Positions 47,592-56,398 of a DNA stretch of 64,000 nt are shown here, piece after piece. The stretch's first letter is position 1. Every line of letters starts with the position of its first letter. The DNA lies in assembly GCA_963783835.1 (NCBI GenBank), contig CAWAOX010000015.1:489377-553376 (forward strand). The letters are read 5' to 3'. The stretch is from CAIQPS01 sp963783835. Its GTDB lineage: Bacteria > Actinomycetota > Thermoleophilia > RBG-16-64-13. The translations under genes and the position numbers were made by a program. The notes beneath the pieces are model-generated. The model saw only the letters and a program-made list of their open reading frames with translations, searched no databases and was not told the origin of the DNA.

Positions 47592-49192
47592 TTGCGTTGC
47601 GAGGTGATCGCCGCTCCCACGAAGTCGCGGAACAGCGGGTGCGGATTCGTCGGGCGGCTCTTGAACTCGGGATGGAACTGGCAGGCTACGAACCACGGGT
47701 GATCGGTCAACTCGACGAGCTCGACCAGCCGCCCATCGGGCGTCGTCCCGCTGATCACCAGGCCTGCGTCGACCAGTTGGCCGCGGAACGTGTTGTTGAC
47801 CTCATAACGGTGACGGTGCCGCTCGGAGATGAGCTCTTCGCCGTAGGCCTCGAAGGCCTTTGTACCGGCGAGCACTTTCGTCGGGGAGGCGCCAAGGCGC
47901 ATGGTCCCGCCCATGTCGGCGATGTCTTTCTGCTCGGGCAGCAGGTCGATGACCGGATAGCTGGTGGACGGGTCGAACTCCGAGGAGTTGGCCCCCACCA
48001 TGCCACCAACATGCCGCGCGAACTCGGCGACGGCCACTTGAAGGCCCAGGCAGAGGCCCAGATAGGGCACGTTGTTCTCGCGGGCGTAACACGCCGACAT
48101 GATCTTGCCCTCGATGCCTCGGATACCGAAGCCTCCAGGGACCAGGACGCCATCGGCATGCTCGAGCCGGGAGGTGATCTCTTCCTGTTTGAGCGTTTCG
48201 GCGTCCACCCAGATGATCTCCAGATTACGTCCATGATGGATAGCGGCGTGCTTCAACGCCTCGACCACGCTCAAGTACGCGTCCTGCAGTTGAACGTACT
48301 TGCCGACCAGGGCGATCCGGACGGTCCCGGTCGCGCACTTGACCTTCTCGACCAAAGTGATCCACTCGTCCAACTGCGGAGGCTCGGTCTCCAACCCCAA
48401 CTTCTCCACGACGAGGCGATCCAGCCCTTCGTCCCGGAGATTGATGGGCACGAAATAGATATTTGGCGCATCGACGCAGCTGATGACAGCGCGGGGCTCC
48501 ACATCGGTGAACAGAGCGATCTTCTCTTTGAGATCCTGCCTGATGGTGCGGTCGGAGCGGCAGACGATGATGTCGGGCTGAATACCGATGCTCCTGAGTT
48601 CCGCCACGCTATGCTGAGTCGGCTTGGTCTTGAGCTCGCCGCTCGCGGCGATGTACGGTATGAGGGTCACGTGGATGTAGATGACATTCCGGCGCCCGAT
48701 ATCGTTTCGGAACTGCCTGATGGCCTCGAGGAAGGGAAGGCTCTCGATGTCGCCGACGGTCCCCCCGATCTCGGTTATGACCACGTCGACCTGGGGATTG
48801 CGCGCCACCCGGGCGATACGCTCCTTGATCTCGTTGGTGACGTGCGGGATGACCTGTACGGTCCCGCCCAGATAGTCGCCCTTGCGCTCCTTGCGGATGA
48901 CGTTGTAGTAGACGGAGCCGGAGGTGATGTTGGAGTCACGGGTGAGACTCTCGTCGACGAACCGCTCGTAGTGCCCCAGGTCGAGATCGGTCTCGGCGCC
49001 GTCGTCGGTGACGAACACCTCGCCGTGCTGGAACGGGCTCATGGTGCCTGGGTCTACGTTCAGATAGGGATCGAACTTCTGGATCGTCACCCTGAGCCCC
49101 CGGCTCTTGAGGAGGCGACCCAGGGAGGCGGCAGTGATGCCCTTCCCGAGCGAGGACACAACTCCGCCGGTGATGAAAATGTGCTTAGCCAT
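47588..49192 (-). CDS. pyrG: CTP synthase
   Basis: Makes CTP from UTP with glutamine; 534 residues. Synthetase half: FITGGVVSSLGKGITAASLG, KFDPYLNVDPGTMSPFQHGE and EIGGTVGDIES. Class I glutamine amidotransferase half from about 290: GGFGIRG, the nucleophile cysteine in YLGLCLGLQ, and QFHPEFKSRP with His and Glu of the triad. ATG 49192 is preceded by TAGGGG. Followed with a 4-base overlap by the peptidase. Confidence 0.97.
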   Translation of the reverse strand: MAKHIFITGGVVSSLGKGITAASLGRLLKSRGLRVTIQKFDPYLNVDPGTMSPFQHGEVFVTDDGAETDLDLGHYERFVDESLTRDSNITSGSVYYNVIRKERKGDYLGGTVQVIPHVTNEIKERIARVARNPQVDVVITEIGGTVGDIESLPFLEAIRQFRNDIGRRNVIYIHVTLIPYIAASGELKTKPTQHSVAELRSIGIQPDIIVCRSDRTIRQDLKEKIALFTDVEPRAVISCVDAPNIYFVPINLRDEGLDRLVVEKLGLETEPPQLDEWITLVEKVKCATGTVRIALVGKYVQLQDAYLSVVEALKHAAIHHGRNLEIIWVDAETLKQEEITSRLEHADGVLVPGGFGIRGIEGKIMSACYARENNVPYLGLCLGLQVAVAEFARHVGGMVGANSSEFDPSTSYPVIDLLPEQKDIADMGGTMRLGASPTKVLAGTKAFEAYGEELISERHRHRYEVNNTFRGQLVDAGLVISGTTPDGRLVELVELTDHPWFVACQFHPEFKSRPTNPHPLFRDFVGAAITSQRK

Positions 49193-49255
49193 GCCAACCC
49201 CTACCGCGCGATGGTGGAACCGGGCGGCGCATGGCCTATCAGCCCCGCGCCTTAT

Positions 49256-50962
49256 CTAGTCTATCAGCCCGCCCAACGCCCTGTCTCGCAAGTCCCGCGC
49301 GTGGGCCATAGCTTCCGCGTCATCGGGTCGCCCGCCCATCATCCGGCACAACTCCTCCACCAGCGCCTCACCCTCGAGCCGGGAGAGGCGCGTGACCGCG
49401 CCTGTGGCGTCGCTCGTCTTCTCGATCGCGTAGTGACGGCCGGCGAGCGCCGCCACATGAGCAAGATGGGTGACGACCACTACCTGCGACCGGCCCGAGA
49501 GCTCGTGGAGCTTCTGGGCCACGGCGACCGCCGTCCTGCCTCCTATGCCCGCGTCTATCTCATCGAACACAAGAGTCTCGTCATCGCCCGCCCCCGCCAG
49601 CGCGCACTTGAGTCCCAACAACACCCGGGACAGCTCCCCGCCTGAAGCCGTGTGAGCCAGGCTACGCGGAGACTGGCCGGGGTTGGCCGCCAGCAAGAAC
49701 TCCACCGACTCCGCACCGGTCTCGCGCAGACCCTCCCAGCCGGATCGCGTCTCCAGCGCGACGGTCATGACCGCCGATGTCATGCCCAGACCGGAGAGCT
49801 GGGCGGCTACTGCCTTCTCCAGCAGCGGCACGGCTGCCCGCCGGGCCGTGGTGAGCGAGCCCGCCAGCTCGAGCGCTAGGGCCCTGCCCCCAGCGGCCTC
49901 TTCTTCCAGCCTGGAGAGGTCTTCTTCCCCCTGTTCGAGCAGCGCGAGGCGGACGGTGGAGGCCTCGAGATACGCGACCGCCGCCGCGGTCGAACCACCG
50001 TACTTGCGGGTCAGGTCGGTATACAGGCGCAGGCGCTGATCGACCGCCTGCAGCCGGGCGGGGTCGACGTTGACCTGTTCCACGAAGTGGCGGAGCTCCC
50101 GTGATAGTTCCGTGACTCCGTAGTGAGCTTCGCGCAGCGCTTCCGCCAAGGTCTCCACCTCGGGCCCCACGGCCGAAAGACCGGCCACAAGCGCGCCCGC
50201 CCGCCCCACGAGCTCCGCTGCGTCGGTGGCCGACTCGTCGTTATTCAGCAGTTGGGCAGCGAGGTTCAGATCGCGTTGGATGTCCTCAGCGCGGGCCAGA
50301 AGGCGTTGTTCGGCCTGAAGCGCCCCTTCGTCATCGGACGAGAGCCCGGCCTCGGCCAGCTCGGCGACCTGAAAGCGCAGCAACTCGATGTCGCGAAGCC
50401 GCTGGTTGCGTGCCCGCAGGCTCTCCTCCAGAAGACGGCCACTTTCCCGCCCCTTTTCGTACGCCGTCCGGCAGGCAGCCGCCAACTCGAGCGCTTCGGG
50501 CCCCGCCCACTGATCGAGGACGGCGAGTTGGTAGCCCGGATCGAGTAACCTTCGGTATTCGTGCTGCCCAGCGAACGAGAGCAGAGCGCCCGCGGCGGCA
50601 GCCATCGAGGTCAGAGTGACCGAGCTGTCGTTGAGGTAGCAGCGGTTCCTTCCAGCCTTGCCCAGGCGCCGCGTGAGGATCAGCTCGCCGGGCCCCTCCA
50701 GACCCGCCAACTCGCGAAGCTCCTCGGGCAACTGGGCCACCTGACCGGCATCCAGGTCGAATAGAGCCTGGATCAAGGCCTCCTGGCCGGTAGCGCCCAC
50801 CATGCCCTCCTCGGCCCGCTCACCCATCAGCAGCCCGAGGGCTTTGGTGAGAAGCGTCTTGCCCGCCCCGGTCTCACCGGTCAAGGCGGTCAGGCCGTCG
50901 CCGAATTCCAGGGTCGCGTCTTCGATGAGCACGAAGTTACGGATAGAGAGCGACGCGAGCAC
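49256..50962 (-). CDS. recN: DNA repair protein RecN
   Basis: SMC-like ATPase of double-strand break repair; 568 residues. Walker A GETGAGKTLLTKAL at about 30-43, a long coiled-coil middle with many Ala/Leu/Glu repeats (about 150-370), signature HTASGGELSRVLLGLK and Walker B LVFDEIDAGIGGRTA. GTG 50962 follows an AGAGAGA ribosome site. It lies after nadK with an 11-base gap; the tlyA-nadK-recN order is classical. Confidence 0.94.
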   Translation of the reverse strand: MLASLSIRNFVLIEDATLEFGDGLTALTGETGAGKTLLTKALGLLMGERAEEGMVGATGQEALIQALFDLDAGQVAQLPEELRELAGLEGPGELILTRRLGKAGRNRCYLNDSSVTLTSMAAAAGALLSFAGQHEYRRLLDPGYQLAVLDQWAGPEALELAAACRTAYEKGRESGRLLEESLRARNQRLRDIELLRFQVAELAEAGLSSDDEGALQAEQRLLARAEDIQRDLNLAAQLLNNDESATDAAELVGRAGALVAGLSAVGPEVETLAEALREAHYGVTELSRELRHFVEQVNVDPARLQAVDQRLRLYTDLTRKYGGSTAAAVAYLEASTVRLALLEQGEEDLSRLEEEAAGGRALALELAGSLTTARRAAVPLLEKAVAAQLSGLGMTSAVMTVALETRSGWEGLRETGAESVEFLLAANPGQSPRSLAHTASGGELSRVLLGLKCALAGAGDDETLVFDEIDAGIGGRTAVAVAQKLHELSGRSQVVVVTHLAHVAALAGRHYAIEKTSDATGAVTRLSRLEGEALVEELCRMMGGRPDDAEAMAHARDLRDRALGGLID

Positions 50963-50973
50963 TGCTCTCTCTT

Positions 50974-51834
50974 TTACAGCAGACGGTCGCGGAAATGATG
51001 GTAGAGGCTGTCCCCCTCGAGAAGGGCGAGAGAGGCGACCCCCGGCTCGGTCCTTATCTGCATCACGCCCCCGGGAGAGATGACACCCGACCTCTGACCG
51101 TCAATATCCACAGCGCAGTCTTCGTAGGTGGAGGTATTGGTGATCTCCAGCACGTCACGGGGGGCGGCGACGACGGGACGCACGCCCACCGCATGCGGAG
51201 CTACCAGACTGATCACGTAGGCTTCGACGGATATCCCGAGCAGTGGCCCTCCTGCTGCCAGACTGTAAGCCGAGGAACCGGCGGGAGTCGCCACCACCAC
51301 CCCGTCGCACAGGACTTCAAAGAGAGTCACGCCGTTGATCCGGAGGGCCAGAGCCGATGCGTCCGAACGATCTCCCCGGCCCACGACAACATCGTTGGTG
51401 GCCCGGAAGACCGATGAGCCCAGCGTGGCCCGCAGCCCGAGGAGAGGATGCTCGGTGAACTCGCCGGCGAGAAGCGCCGCGAGACCCTCCTCCAGCCTGT
51501 CGCTCAGCACGGTGGTCAGGAAGCCCACCCTTCCCAGGTTCACCCCAGCAACGGGGATATGCCTGTCCCGGGTAAGACGGAACCCTCGGAGCATGGTGCC
51601 ATCACCGCCGAGCACCAAGCAGAGGTCCACCTCGTGAAGATCGTTCTCTTCGATCACGCGCGCCACGTCACCTGAGCCGGACAGGATCCCGGTATGCTTG
51701 TCCCATTCGGCCGGAGGCATCGCCACCGCCACGCCGTGCCCCTGCAGGAACGCCACGCTCTGCCGGAGCGCTCCTGCCGCCACCGCGGGATCGCCGTGCG
51801 TCAGGATGACCACTCGCTCGATCTTACGCTTCAA
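50974..51834 (-). CDS. nadK: NAD kinase
   Basis: Phosphorylates NAD to NADP; 286 residues. Signature GGDGTMLRGFR at about 95-105, NLGRVGFLTT, then NDVVVGRG and TPAGSSAYSLAAGGPL. No ATG or GTG fits the N-terminus; TTG 51834 does, with GGAGGAGG 6 bases upstream and the family-like start LKRKIERVVILTH. It lies inside the last codons of tlyA (11-base overlap). Confidence 0.93.
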   Translation of the reverse strand: MKRKIERVVILTHGDPAVAAGALRQSVAFLQGHGVAVAMPPAEWDKHTGILSGSGDVARVIEENDLHEVDLCLVLGGDGTMLRGFRLTRDRHIPVAGVNLGRVGFLTTVLSDRLEEGLAALLAGEFTEHPLLGLRATLGSSVFRATNDVVVGRGDRSDASALALRINGVTLFEVLCDGVVVATPAGSSAYSLAAGGPLLGISVEAYVISLVAPHAVGVRPVVAAPRDVLEITNTSTYEDCAVDIDGQRSGVISPGGVMQIRTEPGVASLALLEGDSLYHHFRDRLL

Positions 51835-52663
51835 CCCGGCCTCCTCCGCGGCTTTGCCCTTGTTCTGCCACTGTGTCCTCGACCGCAGCCTCAAGCGTAT
51901 CAAGAGCGAGCCCCTTTGCTCCACCAGACGATAGATGGAGAAAGTATTCGACGTTACCCCCGGTGCCGGGCACTGCCGACCGGCACAGAGCGATGAGGTC
52001 CGCGTCCACATGCGCGACAACGAAGCTCGCGGTCTCCATCAGGACGCGGCGATGGACCGAGAGGTCGCGCACGATGCCGCCCTTGCCCACATCTTTCGGG
52101 CCTGCTTCGAACTGGGGCTTGATCAGGATGACGCCCGTGTAGCGCGGGGCCATGCACGGAACGACCGCGGGAAGCACCTTCGTCACCGAGATGAAAGCGA
52201 CGTCCATGGTCAGCATGTCCGGCCGCCAGGGCAGCGACTCGGGCGCCAGGTACCTGGCGTTGACCCCCTCGATCACGTGGACTCTTGGATCGGCTCGTAG
52301 GCGCGCGTCCAGTTGCCCCCTGCCCACATCGAGAGCGATGACCTGGTTCGCACCCCGCTGGAGAAGACAATCGACGAAGCCCCCGGTAGAGGCTCCCACG
52401 TCGAAAGCTGAACAGCCGGCGACGTCGACGCCGAACGTGACGAGGGCCGCATCGAGCTTTTCTCCCCCTCGGGAGACGAACCTTGGCCTCTCTTTGACAG
52501 TGACAGGCACGGCGGGGTCGACCAGAGTGCCCGCCTTGTCACTCACTTCCCCTTTGACCCGAACCAGGCCGGCCATGATAATGGCTCGGGCGGCGGTGCG
52601 GCTGGGGGCTAGACCGCGAGAGAAGACCAACTCGTCGAGCCGGATGCGGGCCGCTCGAGACAC
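51824..52663 (-). CDS. tlyA: TlyA-type rRNA 2'-O-methyltransferase
   Basis: 279 residues. An S4 domain (about 1-65: RIRLDELVFSRGLAPSRTAA) is joined to an FtsJ-like SAM methyltransferase with DVGASTGGFVDCLLQRGA, LDVGRGQL and the late KPQFEAG with its lysine. In mycobacteria TlyA methylates 16S and 23S rRNA and affects capreomycin sensitivity; in other bacteria it is often called a hemolysin, which is misleading. GTG 52663 is 9 bases after the dxs stop. Together with nadK and recN it forms a common cluster. Confidence 0.92.
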   Translation of the reverse strand: MSRAARIRLDELVFSRGLAPSRTAARAIIMAGLVRVKGEVSDKAGTLVDPAVPVTVKERPRFVSRGGEKLDAALVTFGVDVAGCSAFDVGASTGGFVDCLLQRGANQVIALDVGRGQLDARLRADPRVHVIEGVNARYLAPESLPWRPDMLTMDVAFISVTKVLPAVVPCMAPRYTGVILIKPQFEAGPKDVGKGGIVRDLSVHRRVLMETASFVVAHVDADLIALCRSAVPGTGGNVEYFLHLSSGGAKGLALDTLEAAVEDTVAEQGQSRGGGRVEA

Positions 52664-52672
52664 GGTGGCCGC

Positions 52673-54574
52673 CTACGAGACGGACGTGTCAGAAGCTGCC
52701 GCCGCGTCGCGGACGAGCCGCTCGACCGTCTCGGCGATGGCCTCGGCGGTCAGACCTACATCCCGGCGCAGCAGATCCAAAGAGCCCTGGCACACGAAGG
52801 CATCGGGCAATCCAATACGCGCCGTCGGCCGGGACAACCCCTCGCCAGACATAAACTCGAGGATGGCCGACCCGAACCCGCCGGCCAAAGCGTTGTCCTC
52901 CACGGTGACGACAACCGGATGCTCCGCGACCAGCGGGCGGATGGCCTCAGCGTCGAGCGGGTGCAGCCTCCTCACCCCGGCGACCGTCGCCTCGATGCCT
53001 CTGGCCGAAAGCAACCCAGCGGCAGTCTCGGCCCACAGGGTGGCCGGTCCGGCCGTCAAGAGAAGGACGTCCGTTCCCCGCCGCACCACGTCGACCCACG
53101 GCCCTGCGAGCGGCCTTATGGGTCGCTCGAGGCGCATCCCTACACCGGCCGAGCGCGGATACCGTATGACGGAGGGACCATCGAGAGACAGCGCGGTGGC
53201 GAGCATTCTCTGCAGTTCGGCCTCGTCCTTGGGCATGTAGACGGTGAGCCCGGGGATTATTCTCAAGAAGGAGAGGTCGAAGGCCCCATGATGAGTCGGC
53301 CCGTCCTCGCCCACGAGACCGGCCCGATCGACGGCGAACACCACCGGCAGTCCTTGTAGGCAGACGTCGTGAATCACCTGGTCCAAGGCGCGCTGCAGAA
53401 AAGTCGAGTAGATGGCGACTATCGGCCGTTTGCCTGTGGCCGCCAGTCCGGCGGCGAACGCTACGGCGTGGGCCTCGGCAATCCCGACGTCGAAGAAACG
53501 GTCGGGTAAGGCCTCACGGAGCAGATTAAGGCCCGTCCCCGTCGCCATGGCCGCCGTGATCCCGACAACGCGATCGTCCGAGCGAGCCAACTCGACCACC
53601 GCCTCCCCGAAGGCCCGGGTGAAGGTGGTAGGCCCTTCGGGGTCGAGGTTCTTGCCGGTCTCGACCGAGAACCTCGGCGTGCCGTGATAGCGGCCGGGCT
53701 GCTGCTCCGCGGGCGGGTAGCCCTTGCCTTTGACCGTACGGCAATGTAGCAGTACGGGGGCTTCCACTGCGAGCGAGCGTCTGATACTGGCCCTGAGATC
53801 CTCGATGTCATGTCCGTCGATCACACCGACATAGGTGAACCCGAGATCTTCGAACAGCATCCCCGGGACCAGTGCCGCCTTGATGCTGTCCTTCAGCTGC
53901 TCGCCGACGGCGGCGACCCGATCTCCCACCCCAGGAAGCCGCTGCAGCCGCCGCTCCATGTCCCGCCGAAAGCGGTAGAGCGTCGGCTCGGTGCGCAGAC
54001 GGGACAGGTAAGCGCTCATGGCCCCGACGTTCTTTTCGATCGACATCGTGTTGTCGTTCAGGATGATGAGCACGGGTATACCCAGATGCCCCGCGTGGTT
54101 GAGGGCCTCATAGGCGATACCGCCGGTGAGCGCTCCGTCCCCGATGACCGCCACTACCCTCCCCGGGTGCTTGCCGGCCACCATGCCGACGGCCGCGCTC
54201 ACCGAACTGCTGCTGTGGCCGGTGCCGTAGACGTCGTAGGGGCTTTCGCCCCGGCACGGAAACCCCGAGAGCCCGCCATACGTGCGAATCGACCCGAAGG
54301 AATCGAGCCGCCCGGTGAGCAATTTGTGCGCGTACGACTGGTGCCCCACATCCCAGATGATGGCGTCCTGGGGTGTGTTCAGCTCCGCGTGCAGCGCGAT
54401 GGTCAACTCCACGACGCCGAGGCTTGCTCCCAGGTGCCCACCGTTCTCGGAGATGGTCTTGATTATCTCTTCTCGGATCTCCGCGGCGAGCCGGCGAAGC
54501 GAGTCCGGGTCCAGCGTCCGCAGGTCCTCAGGCAACTGAAGTTGATCGAGCAGCCGCGCGGCCGTGTCGGTCAT
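52673..54574 (-). CDS. dxs: 1-deoxy-D-xylulose-5-phosphate synthase
   Basis: Thiamine-dependent first step of the MEP pathway; 633 residues. GGHLGASLGVVELTIALH at the start, DVGHQSYAHKLLTGR, the TPP loop GDGALTGGIAYEALNHAGHL with NDNTMSIEKNVG, then ALDQVIHDVCLQ and the HHGAFDLSFLR segment in the second half. ATG 54574 is the family start and overlaps the nusB stop by 4 bases; an in-frame extension of 70 residues would lie wholly in nusB. Pairs with ispH in this window. Confidence 0.96.
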   Translation of the reverse strand: MTDTAARLLDQLQLPEDLRTLDPDSLRRLAAEIREEIIKTISENGGHLGASLGVVELTIALHAELNTPQDAIIWDVGHQSYAHKLLTGRLDSFGSIRTYGGLSGFPCRGESPYDVYGTGHSSSSVSAAVGMVAGKHPGRVVAVIGDGALTGGIAYEALNHAGHLGIPVLIILNDNTMSIEKNVGAMSAYLSRLRTEPTLYRFRRDMERRLQRLPGVGDRVAAVGEQLKDSIKAALVPGMLFEDLGFTYVGVIDGHDIEDLRASIRRSLAVEAPVLLHCRTVKGKGYPPAEQQPGRYHGTPRFSVETGKNLDPEGPTTFTRAFGEAVVELARSDDRVVGITAAMATGTGLNLLREALPDRFFDVGIAEAHAVAFAAGLAATGKRPIVAIYSTFLQRALDQVIHDVCLQGLPVVFAVDRAGLVGEDGPTHHGAFDLSFLRIIPGLTVYMPKDEAELQRMLATALSLDGPSVIRYPRSAGVGMRLERPIRPLAGPWVDVVRRGTDVLLLTAGPATLWAETAAGLLSARGIEATVAGVRRLHPLDAEAIRPLVAEHPVVVTVEDNALAGGFGSAILEFMSGEGLSRPTARIGLPDAFVCQGSLDLLRRDVGLTAEAIAETVERLVRDAAAASDTSVS

Positions 54575-54981
54575 GCCTCGGCCTCCTGGACTCGCATTGA
54601 CCCGGCCAGACCCCCAAGCACCCCGTTGACCAGGGATCCGGCTTCGTCGGAGCAGAAGCGCCTGGCGGACCCGACCGCCTCGTCGATGACAACGGCGGGG
54701 GGGGTTTCGGGTTCCCACAAGAGCTCGTAGGCCGCAAGGCGGAGTATGGCTCTCTCGAGCACGCCTAGCCGCTGGAGGCTCCAACCCTCGACATGCTTCC
54801 CCAGCAGGTCATCGATCTCCGTGCGGTGCTCGCCCACGCCGCGCACGAGTCGAGCGGCGTACTCGTCGACCTCCCCATTCCCCGGCCGCGCAAGCGCGTC
54901 CTCGGGCGTCAGCGCAAGAAGATCTTGCTGATACAGGAGAAAAACGGCCTGGCGCCGCGCGCTTCTGCGACCCTTGGGCAT
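54571..54981 (-). CDS. nusB: Transcription antitermination factor NusB
   Basis: 136-residue all-helical protein of rRNA antitermination. RRSARRQAVFLLYQQDLL at the N-terminus and LERAILRLAAYELLWEPETP plus VVIDEAVGSARRFCSDEAG in the C-terminal half are the family landmarks. ATG 54981. The efp - Asp23 - nusB - dxs order resembles many Gram-positive genomes. Confidence 0.93.
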   Translation of the reverse strand: MPKGRRSARRQAVFLLYQQDLLALTPEDALARPGNGEVDEYAARLVRGVGEHRTEIDDLLGKHVEGWSLQRLGVLERAILRLAAYELLWEPETPPAVVIDEAVGSARRFCSDEAGSLVNGVLGGLAGSMRVQEAEA

Positions 54982-54991
54982 GCGAGACGGG

Positions 54992-55294
54992 CTAGGCGCC
55001 GACGGGAAATACGCCGCTGAAGGAGATGTCGACGGCCGCCACCTTCAGTCCGGTCATCGACCCGAGGGCCTCGGCGATGGCCTGGCGGACGCTCGATGCC
55101 AGCGCAGGAAGACTCTCTCCCATGCGGGCGTCGAGCTGCACCGATACCCGGCATTGCCCCTCTTCAACGGCCACCTCGACCGGATGGGTACGGACGAGAT
55201 GCAAGGGCGCGTGCAGACGCAGGCGCTCGTCGTTCTCCAGGGAACCGCGGACTATGGTCTCGAGGACCGTGGTTGCGATCAGATAGTGAGTCAT
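54992..55294 (-). CDS. Asp23/Gls24-family protein (YqhY-like)
   Basis: 100 residues. It shows the Asp23 pattern of N-terminal helices followed by a strand-rich part with EVAVEEGQCRVSVQLDARMG and ending VAAVDISFSGVF. Proteins of this family near nusB (YqhY in Bacillus) influence acetyl-CoA carboxylase regulation; for this organism the function is only inferred. ATG 55294 lies 14 bases after the efp stop. Slightly shorter than usual. Confidence 0.75.
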   Translation of the reverse strand: MTHYLIATTVLETIVRGSLENDERLRLHAPLHLVRTHPVEVAVEEGQCRVSVQLDARMGESLPALASSVRQAIAEALGSMTGLKVAAVDISFSGVFPVGA

Positions 55295-55308
55295 CGTGCC
55301 TGCCCTCC

Positions 55309-55866
55309 TTACGCCCTCGTGACGTATTCCCGGGTGCGCGTGTCCACCCGGATAACGTCGCCGGGCTCGATGAAGAGCGGCACTTGGATCGTCGCTCCGC
55401 TCTCGAGCGCGGCAGCCTTGGAGCCCCCCGACACCGTGTCACCACGCACTCCGGCGGCAGTATCGGTGACCTTCAGATCGACGAAAGTGGGGAGCTCGAC
55501 GTCGAAGGGCTCCTCGTCGATGTAGACGACCTCCACCTGCATGTTCAAGGTCATCAGGTCGAGACGGCCCTCGAGGATGCTCTTGGGAAGGGCGAGTTGC
55601 TCGTAGGACGAGGCATCCATGAAGACGACCTGATCGGGCTCTTCGTACAGATAGGTCATCGGCCGGCTCTCGGTACGCAACTGCTCGAACTTCTGCTCGG
55701 GACGGAATGTACGTTCGACAAGGGAGCCCGTAGACACGTTGCGCAGCTTGGTCCGGACGAAAGCGCCGCCCTTGCCGGGCTTGACGTGTTGGTATTCGGC
55801 GATGCGGTAGATATCTCCCTCGAACCTGATGGTCATACCTGTCTTGAACTGGTTGGTCGAGATCAC
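55309..55866 (-). CDS. efp: Elongation factor P
   Basis: Relieves ribosome stalling at polyproline; 185 residues with three OB-like domains. The N-terminal KOW-like domain has HVKPGKGGAFVRTKL with the tip lysine (about residue 32, the position modified in other bacteria); the C-terminal domains include the TFVDLKVTDTAAGVRGDT signature and end IRVDTRTREYV. GTG 55866. No modification enzyme genes lie nearby. The 97-base gap upstream holds TACAAT on the minus strand at 55961-55956 as a weak promoter candidate. Confidence 0.96.
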   Translation of the reverse strand: MISTNQFKTGMTIRFEGDIYRIAEYQHVKPGKGGAFVRTKLRNVSTGSLVERTFRPEQKFEQLRTESRPMTYLYEEPDQVVFMDASSYEQLALPKSILEGRLDLMTLNMQVEVVYIDEEPFDVELPTFVDLKVTDTAAGVRGDTVSGGSKAAALESGATIQVPLFIEPGDVIRVDTRTREYVTRA

Positions 55867-55963
55867 TCTACCGGCCTCCGACGATCTGTAGTGTGTTTGC
55901 TGCCAACAGGACCTGCCCCTGAGGGAGGAATGCGCCTGTCGGGATGCGACCCTGAATTGTACA

Positions 55964-56398
55964 CTACCCGCCGCTCATCTCCACCAATCGACGGACTGCC
56001 TCCAGGTATCCTTCGGGGCCCTTCCCACTGACGGTGAACGTGGCGACCGGCGTCACGACGGAATGGCGGCGCCACTCTTCGCGTGTCGCGATATCCGAAA
56101 GATGCACTTCGGCGATCGGACAGCCGACCAGTTCGACAGCATCCCGAATCGCATAGCTGTAGTGAGTCCATGCCCCCGGATTCACGATCATGGCGTCCGC
56201 GCGCCTGTGTTCGTGTAGATACTCGATGAAGCGGCCCTCGTGGTTTGTCTGCAGACACAGGCATTCCCAGCCGAGACGTTTCGCCTCACCTGCCACCATC
56301 CGCTCCAGTTCTATGAGCGTGATGGTGCCGTAGTGCACAGCAGGGCGTTCGCCCAGAAGGTCGAGGTTCGCGCCGTGCAGGACGACGAGGCGGCTCAT
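55964..56398 (-). CDS. aroQ: 3-dehydroquinate dehydratase, type II
   Basis: Dodecameric dehydratase of the shikimate pathway; 144 residues. Family signatures: LHGANLDLLGERPAVHYG with the catalytic tyrosine, QTNHEGRFIEYLHEH, NPGAWTHYSYAIRDA and EVHLSDIATREEWRRHS. The usual tail is present. ATG 56398 overlaps the aroK-aroB stop (ATGA). With aroC and aroKB it forms a three-gene shikimate operon. Confidence 0.95.
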   Translation of the reverse strand: MSRLVVLHGANLDLLGERPAVHYGTITLIELERMVAGEAKRLGWECLCLQTNHEGRFIEYLHEHRRADAMIVNPGAWTHYSYAIRDAVELVGCPIAEVHLSDIATREEWRRHSVVTPVATFTVSGKGPEGYLEAVRRLVEMSGG

